Below, one piece after another: positions 57,297 through 64,000 of a DNA stretch of 64,000 nucleotides. Made by a program: the position numbers and the translations under genes. Each line of letters opens with the position of its first letter. Position 1 is the first letter of the stretch. The notes beneath the pieces are model-generated. The model was given only the letters and a program-made list of their open reading frames with translations. It was not told where the DNA came from and made no database searches. Source of the stretch: Gordionus sp. m RMFG-2023 (taxonomy: Eukaryota; Nematomorpha; Gordioida; Chordodea; Parachordodidae); contig NC_088777.1 in assembly GCF_954871325.1 (NCBI RefSeq), positions 22,483,366 to 22,547,365 of the forward strand, read 5' to 3'.

Positions 57297-57762
57297 GTTC
57301 TTGATATATTGAACACATAATTTTAAAATATTTGCATTGCTATTTATTCACTTAACTTGTGAGAACTTTTCGATTAAAGATAGGAATTTGTGCTTCTTCC
57401 TTTTTATAAAGTAAATTTTCAAAGTCAACAACGGTTTTATCATTATTATATACAATCAGTAGATGTGTTACATCCAATATGTTGTAAATAATGAGTGTTA
57501 ATTATTCCCTAATTCTATAGATGGTCTTTAGCCATCTGTTTTGGCTCAATACTCAATAGAACTTTATATAGAAGACCTAAATGTAAAAAGGCAGATACAA
57601 CTATGTTTTGCAGATTTGCTCTAGAATTTTTATGTATTCGATATTTCATATGAAAAAGAACTAATTAATTTTTCCAAATCTAATAGGCATTTAATCCATA
57701 TGCCACCTTAGAGTTGTTATTTTTAGAGGTCATAATACATTATTAAGGTTCTTTATTTGATT

Positions 57763-58062
57763 TCAATTATATTTAGACAATACTTCACTTGTGCCTATAA
57801 AATTTATACAGAAATCGTTCAAACTCAATAATCTTTTTAACATCATACAAATTGAGGACCAGCATGTTGTGCAACCTAATATTGCTATTGACCTTTTTAT
57901 TTTTTTTGAAATTCTCATAATTGTGATGGTTCTTAAATATTTTAAAACATCCCAGGCTTTATCAATAATAGTTTTAACATGATTTTTTAGGGAATTATTA
58001 ATAGCAACTGGAGAGAATGGGCTGCCCACCTGTTGCAATATATTTTGGTAAATAATTCTCAA
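57763..58062 (-). pseudogene. hAT (ZBED-like) transposase fragment
   Basis: The 99-aa stretch has HVKTIIDKAWDVLKYLRT, then AILGCTTCWSSICMMLKRLL, matching the hAT core motif (D-x-x-TRW-x-STY-x-ML-x-R) with the Asp and Arg changed. No terminal repeats can be assigned; the downstream sequence is decayed. Confidence 0.7.
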
Positions 58063-60004
58063 TCATCCTTTCTAAATTAATTCCATGTTCATTGTCAGAA
58101 TTATTAGTATCATCATCTATATCATTTATCTATAAAACAAGATAAGCAACCTATGATATTATTTACACAAAGTATCATTTATAATAAAATACTATCTATA
58201 AAATGGAAATATAAAAACCAAAAAATTTTTAAAAATGCGAATAAAAAAAATATTATTTTTTAAAATTTAATTTTTTTTGACACCTAGATCCTTGAGCACT
58301 CCATTTTTAAAGGGATCCAGGTTTTGAATCAACGTGTTCTGGGGTAAGAATCGTTTTGGTGAATAAGGCTTATAATAATGACAACATAATATAAATAAAA
58401 TTTTGTAAGACAAATATAATAAATATTATATGCTTTTAATCAAATACAAATATACTTATCCCCCCCCCCATTTTCTTTCATTTTTTTATTGATATTTTTT
58501 TAGAGTAAACTGGTGTTCTTTTGCCACCCTTTGATTATGAATCTGATCTATTGACTAAAGCAATGCGCATATTAACTGTTTACTGAATTAACTAGGATAA
58601 ATATATATAATAATATTGCTAAAAATAAAATTAAAATTCGATTAAAGCATGTGGGTCAAATATTTTTGAACTAGGGGGACTATAAATTGTAAAATAAAAT
58701 TGTATATAATTATCAATTTCATAAAAATTCAATCGATTTAACTGCAGAACGACTCAACCGAATACTCATTTTAAAAACGTCTAATTATAAATAATTAAAT
58801 TTTTAGCACGCATACATGATATGAACTAGCTCATGTGTTGTGTTTAAATGGTTGTTAAAACATAGTGGCGATTCATCATTAAAAAATTGAGCGTAATCAC
58901 TATTCCTTAAATTTTTATTTATTTTTATTTAAAATTTACCGGATAGAATTTTTTAAATATGAATTATTCTTTATGCAACATAATTTTAAAACAAAATGTA
59001 TTCATATAATTTCTATGATATTGAAGCAAATTTTTGGATACTCCCCCCCCCCTCACTTGTGAGTTAAGACCGTACCAGAATGGTTTTACGTTTGAGAAAT
59101 TGCCGTTGAAGTCATTATATTATCTAGATAACTACAAATATAAAGTTATAAATTATACATGGTAGTTTCAATAATATTTTAAAACTATTATTTTATAATA
59201 TGACAAATAATTGGAATTAATACAACTAATAAGCAGGCAGTAAAACATTTAATATTAGACGAACTATATAAATTTTAGAAGTGGTATGTTTCAAGCTCTA
59301 TTTTGTGGCTCGCTATCTATTAACATTATGCGCTTAAACGCTCTTATAGGTCTTCTATATTAGAATAGATAGAGGCCTATAAGATTAATTAAAAATATGT
59401 TCTAACTGTTCAAACTTTTTTTTATAGTATAACATCTATATATAATCCATCTATTATATTTATTGATACATTTTGTTTTGCATTGAGTTAGGTATTTTTG
59501 TTAAAACTATTTTTATCTCGCCTATTTCTGTAAAAAATTATATTTTTGATTTAATTTTTTAAATTTATATTAACAAATGACAAGGGATATTGAATTACAA
59601 TTAAACTTCCTTACTTTTATTTAAAAGAATTATTTTTACATAACGAATTATGTTTTAAAAAAATTAACATAAATGTATAACTATTTTACGATTTTCGATA
59701 TCTACAATACTGACCTCCTTATTTCTGTTATAACTTATAAGTATCTTTATATTTTTTTTTAATTTATGTTTATGAGAGTTTTATTTACATATATAATTGC
59801 ATTAAATAGTATATGGAAGATGATTATATAAGTCACCTTTTTGCAAAAATGTTGTAGGTCAATCCCTTTATTATATTTATGAGATAAATATTGATGTTTA
59901 TGTTAGACATGATTATAAGTGATTTTTTAAAAAGGACACGGAAAATAATTTATTCCTTAATAAAGTCTAGATGGTTTAAATTTATTTATAAACATTTTGT
60001 ATTA
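58063..60004. other. A+T-rich spacer with C tracts
   Basis: Two C tracts (near 58459 and 59043) may be decayed hAT ends. No gene is seen. Confidence 0.4.
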
Positions 60005-60310
60005 GGGGAAACCGAGGTGATACGGCGACCGAAGTAACAATGCAAATGCCAATAACTTTTTAACCATTTGGAGATAAATAACTCTAATTTGGTCAGAAAG
60101 TGTATTATGAACGTTTTCTATCATATTTTTAAATAAATTGGGAACTCCACAAATAAAAGATATTGGCAGAAATAATGTTTTTATCTGTTTTCGACATTTT
60201 GTTCTTTTTCTAAAGGTATTTCTTTTATTATAAAAATATAATAAATAAAAAATTTATTAATTTCTAATGTATTAGAAATTTAGTTGGTACCATATAGTAT
60301 ATCTAGAGAC
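60005..60310 (+). mobile_element. pogo element, diverged left end
   Basis: TA then GGGGAAACCGAGGTGATACG, followed by AATAACTTTTTAACCATT, matches 18513-18580 (GGGGAGACCGGGG, AATAACTTTTTAACCATTG). The similarity fades by about 60300; no right end is found. Confidence 0.65.
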
Positions 60311-60556
60311 CAGTGGTCAAGAGGTAGGGGAAAAGAGGTCAAATAACAAAATTTTAATTAGGATAAATAGTTAATAACAGGAAGTAAACAACCTTACAAC
60401 GATTATAATAAATTAATTCATGATATTGTATATTGCATTAAAAAGAAGTTTATTGACAAATATTATAGAAAAATATCAAGTTTTATAGTCGAGTATTTAA
60501 CTTCAGATACATAATAGAGGCCAATAATAGATTGGTATTACCTAAACAAGTAATGT

Positions 60557-61047
60557 CAGGCACGTAGCCAGGAATTTTCTATGGGAGGGGGGGGGATAAT
60601 AAGTATTAAAATTTATTAGAATTAATCATTATATAAAATTTATTAGAAATAATCATCATATAAAATTTATTAGAACTAATCATAAAAAATTTATTAGAAC
60701 CAATTTGAATAATAATTTCCAACACAAATAATAAAATATTGGAATATACAAAATATTAAGAGGGAATATAATATGGTTAGAAAATATTATAGCTTATTAA
60801 ACCGATAACAATAAAATTTAACATTTTATAATGATTTAAAAAGTTAATCAAAATATCATTAAGATGAAAATTTAATCTTCTTTGCTATTGAGCCAATTTT
60901 TTAATAATTTGTTTTGTGTATTAGATCTTAATGACTAGTCTATTCATCAATTTTAAGACGTCGTACTTTTAATATAGGTTCTTATTCTCTGTAATGAAGA
61001 AAATGTCCTCTCATTTGTACTTATACTCATTGGTATCATTGCCAAAA
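60557..61047 (-). mobile_element. hAT 3' end with dimerisation fragment
   Basis: The terminus CAGGCACGTAGCCAGG with a G tract inside is at the left. On the minus strand near 60960-61045 the sequence encodes MIPMSISTNERTFSSLQRIR followed by TYIKS, a typical hAT C-terminal motif. The rest of the element is missing; a LINE abuts it at about 61048. Confidence 0.7.
60604..60715. repeat. About 30-bp tandem repeat, four units
   Basis: Units of AAAATTTATTAGAATTAATC with ATNATAT spacers, four copies, within the hAT 3' end. Confidence 0.85.
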
Positions 61048-61880
61048 TATTTTTTTTTCTTTTTTAGCTTTCACCTTTTTTGTTGGTAAGCTCCTTTATC
61101 TTTCTCCACTTTATGTTATTCTTGCTCTTTATCTAATTTATACTACTTCTTCATATTGGCTCTAACTTTATGGCCCCATTGTAGTTTTGGCCTTCCTCTT
61201 TTACGTTTGCCCATCACTTCCAAACTCTCAACCTTATTTCCTATATAGTTCATAGGCCTTCTCATTGTGTGCCCATACTACCTAAGTCTGTTCATCATGA
61301 TCTTAGTCTTAATAGACACTACCTTTAAACTTCCTATTCTTGTACTTCGCACCTTATATTTTCTTGATACCCCAGCAATCATCCTCAGCATTCTCATCTC
61401 CAGAGTTTGTAGACTTCTCTCGTCTTATTCTTTGGCTGGCTATATTTCCGAACTATAAAGATAAGTTAGTTGCACCATGAAACTGTAAATTTTTCCCTTC
61501 AATTTGTGTGGGATTCTTTTGTCAAAGAGCACTCCAGATAAAGCTCTCCACTTTAACCACCCTTTATTAATTTTACTCTTTATCTCTTTTTCTATTGTGC
61601 CGTTTGTTTGTATAGTGTAGCCCAATATTTGCAGCTTTCAATTTCCAATATCTGCCATTCATTTAAATCAATGAGTCACCATATACTCCATCCTTTTTCT
61701 GTTTACTTTTAGTCTGTGCTTTTCTAGGACATTTATCCAACTCACTAATCTTTCTTCCATTTCATCCTTGGATTCGGCAAGTATCACAATATCATCTGCA
61801 AATATCATATTCCACGGGACTGTTTGCGGTATAGACTGTGTTAATACATCTATTGTTATGAAGAGAAGCGGGCTGAGAGC
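61048..61880 (-). mobile_element. RTE-like LINE fragment, 3' half of ORF2
   Basis: The minus strand encodes MIFADDIVILAESKDEMEER (catalytic DD near 61791-61796), a LEKHRLKVN stretch, IKSKINKGWLKWRALSGVLF, KLKGKIYSFMVQ and, towards the 3' end, RRPMNYIGNKVESLEVMGKR and KRGRPKLQW. These are the usual palm, thumb and C-terminal motifs of an RTE-type RT. An A-rich tail (complement of 61050-61075) marks the 3' end. Several stops and shifts. Cut on the right by a hAT at 61881. Confidence 0.85.
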
Positions 61881-63225
61881 AGGGTTGCAAGATCAAAATT
61901 TTCAAATTGCGGGAGAAATTTGGTATTATGCGGGAGAAATAAATTTTTGCGGGCTTCTGCCGGGATTTTGAATTGACTTAATTATCCGCCTATTATTTTT
62001 AATAATTAGTTTATAAAAATACAAAGTCGGTAACTATTTTTCAAAATAAAATAACATCTTGCTTGATTTATTAAAATATATTAATTTATAAAAGAACCAA
62101 CCATCTTTTTTAAATATAAAAAGAATGAAAACAAGTATAAAAAAAACGATTTTAATTTTACAATTATAAATATATTTTATGCGAATGTCCCGCAAAACGA
62201 CCGCAATTAGAAATCTACCCTGTGTGTATAAATATTATAGGGATATGCGCTTAATGTAATCACTTATCTTGTAGTACAACATTCACAGAGATACTTATCA
62301 TCACAATGTTGGTAGAATCTTTTCCCATAATATTTAACGACTAATATAAATGAAAACTATACTTGTAGAACAAAAATGAGCAAGGCTATCATCAATGTTT
62401 TAAGACCTAAATCCAGGAGGTCAATTCTTGACGATTTGAAAGATGGGCATACATTAGCAATTCTAACAGATGCATTTAATAAGGGGAATATTTTCCTACG
62501 ATATTTCAACAAAATAAAGGTCGTTTCAATAAAACTATTTTTTTCCCCTCAAATAGTGATAAATCCAAAGACTTAGCTAACCATATAATGGTAAATATAG
62601 CGAGATTATCAATAAATTGCATGACAGCTTTCTGATGTGATAATGCCTCAGTGTATTTGGTAAAAACAGAGTGTATTTACAGAATTGAGTCAGCACAATG
62701 TTGGTTGCGATATTTTTATAATATCCGCCATCGATAAAATTTTATAAACTTTTAAAAAAATATTTCTTAAATAAAGATTATAAAAGCTATCCTAACATTT
62801 TGAAAATTTTTTCAATAATGCATGGCAGAGGTATATTTAGGAATGATTTCACATGTAGGAAATCTACTACATGCTGTTAATGTTAGTTGCAATCAGAAGA
62901 ATCTTAACAAAGATTCATAAAATTATGCTGCAGATGTGTTCATCTTTACAGTTAAATATTGACAAATAATTTTATGGCGCCATTGCTAAAACTTAATTAT
63001 ATTTTATTTGAGATTTAAATAATAGAACTAAATGTTTACCGTCGTAATTGAGATATTTATAAAATTCCTGGCATGACATATTATATATTTGTTTAACCAT
63101 TAGTTCGGCCTCTAATGTTGTTAAAGCAATCCGATTTCTCTCTTTTTTCCAGGCAGTCCTCATCAGGCTAAAAATGCGCTCGGATGAGGCATTAGAATGA
63201 GGTAAGGAGAAGACATACTCGCATA
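61881..63225 (+). mobile_element. hAT-2 derivative, copy 2
   Basis: It begins CAGGGTTGCAAGATCAAAAT and is the reverse complement of about 37200-38681: terminal CTCCCGCAA-type cluster, the MSKAIINVLRPKSRRSILDD frame (62376-62576), and then, after TTTTATGGCGCCATTGC (62972), a jump into the C-terminal part in the opposite sense. This is the same joint as at 37425-37440, so the rearranged form has itself been copied. A right terminal repeat is not found. Confidence 0.78.
62376..62576 (+). pseudogene. hAT-2 transposase N-terminal fragment
   Basis: MSKAIINVLRPKSRRSILDD, then LKDGHTLAILTDAFNKGNIF. It is homologous to 37781-38047 and 36003-36200. It ends early in this copy. Confidence 0.65.
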
Positions 63226-63231
63226 TTTTTC

Positions 63232-63775
63232 CCAGAAGTTGGCCGAACTTTTGGAAGCACTAACGATGAAACTTATATCATTCTTTTGCTTTCTTAGTAG
63301 AGGTTAGCGCTTCAATCACTTTTGTAGCCGAATTTAAGAATAAAAAGTTATTAACGAAAAAAACAAAAATAAACAAATATTGGCGACGTGCCAAAACAAA
63401 AACTAGAGTAGTACTAAACATCCGGTTTTGCCATTATTTAGTACTAAATTAGTAAATTTGAATTCCATAATTAATTTGGTTAACCGTCTTTAAAAAAATT
63501 GTAATACGTTAAAGAAATGTTTAGGAGGTCAAATTTTGGCCAGAAAATTATGAAAGCACTAACAATGAAATTTATATAATTCTTTAGAACTTCCTTAGTA
63601 GAGGTTAGTGCTTCAATCAGTTTAATAGCCTAATTTAAAATAAAAAAGTTATTAACAATATAAACTAAAAATCTATCAGCGACAAACATTTTATTTTCAC
63701 CATTATTAAGTACTTATTTTGTAAAATTTAAACCCTAATTAGTTTGATTAAAAACCCCAAGTAATTAAAAAATTC
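63232..63775. repeat. Tandem duplication, unit about 300 bp
   Basis: Two units, from about 63236 and 63534, share TTGGCC, GCACTAACRATGAAA, TTAGTAGAGGTTAGYGCTTC, AAAAAGTTATTAACRA and TTTAGTACTAA/TTAAGTACTTA. Identity is roughly 75-80 percent. No coding frame. From 63776 to the window end I see nothing else. Confidence 0.75.
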
Positions 63776-64000
63776 ATATTGTCTTTTTGCACTTAACCTA
63801 TCAATTGTTTCCGTAGATCATCTGTCATATTTGAGTAATATAATGTTTCAGAAGCTTATATATATTAAGGTTCCCAAAATACATGAATAGCTATAACAAA
63901 GTCACAAAATATTATTTCCACTACTGCCTAAATGGGTCCATTGAACCCCATTCTTGTGTAATAATTATATAATTTTTATTATTTTATTGCAACAACTACA

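Overview
The window is A+T-rich nuclear DNA (about three quarters A+T by eye) from an invertebrate animal. Introns have GT-AG borders, genes use the standard stop codons, one gene is an animal-type Rab6, and the rest is crowded with transposons, mostly hAT elements. I cannot name the species. Several host introns are very short (39, 46, 56 and 62 nt) while others in the same gene exceed 3.8 kb.

Layout. 1-4.4 kb: a 21-bp minisatellite, a Ty3/Gypsy fossil, and one copy of a permuted repeat with a unit of about 1.3 kb. 4.4-17.5 kb: one old hAT element (4405-17495, 8-bp target duplication matching at 7 of 8 bases) that has been filled with later insertions. These are an LTR fossil carrying a second LTR fossil, a LINE with a restriction-like endonuclease, an inverted-repeat element, and a probable Helitron holding a 16-bp minisatellite and a 345-bp dimeric satellite. 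18.0-21.3 kb: a second hAT interrupted by a pogo/Tigger element. 21.9-34.1 kb: the complete minus-strand Rab6 gene (8 exons, 207 aa), whose introns hold hAT and Tc1/pogo-like MITEs and LINE remains; two possible exons of an unidentified gene lie just beyond its 3' end. 34.7-45.5 kb: another hAT (7 of 8 duplication) holding a fold-back hAT (35474-38681) and a 5-kb hAT (38930-43990, perfect 8-bp duplication). The 5-kb element carries a 118-bp tandem array, and a pogo-type MITE has landed in that array. 45.5-53 kb: hAT fragments, the second copy of the permuted repeat, a piggyBac-type MITE and another MITE. 53.1-55.4 kb: a minus-strand three-exon gene for a secreted 711-aa protein with three six-cysteine modules. 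55.4-64 kb: MITEs, hAT and pogo fragments, an RTE-like LINE, and a second copy of the fold-back hAT family.

Only two intact host genes are supported: Rab6 (Golgi membrane traffic) and the secreted Cys-rich protein. They show no functional link. A disrupted open stretch around the first hAT (4292-4404 and 17504-17543) and the short C-terminal exon pair at 21895-22368 may be remains of other host genes. The main interest is the transposon layering, whose insertion order can be read from target duplications, and tandem satellites that appear to have grown inside transposons.
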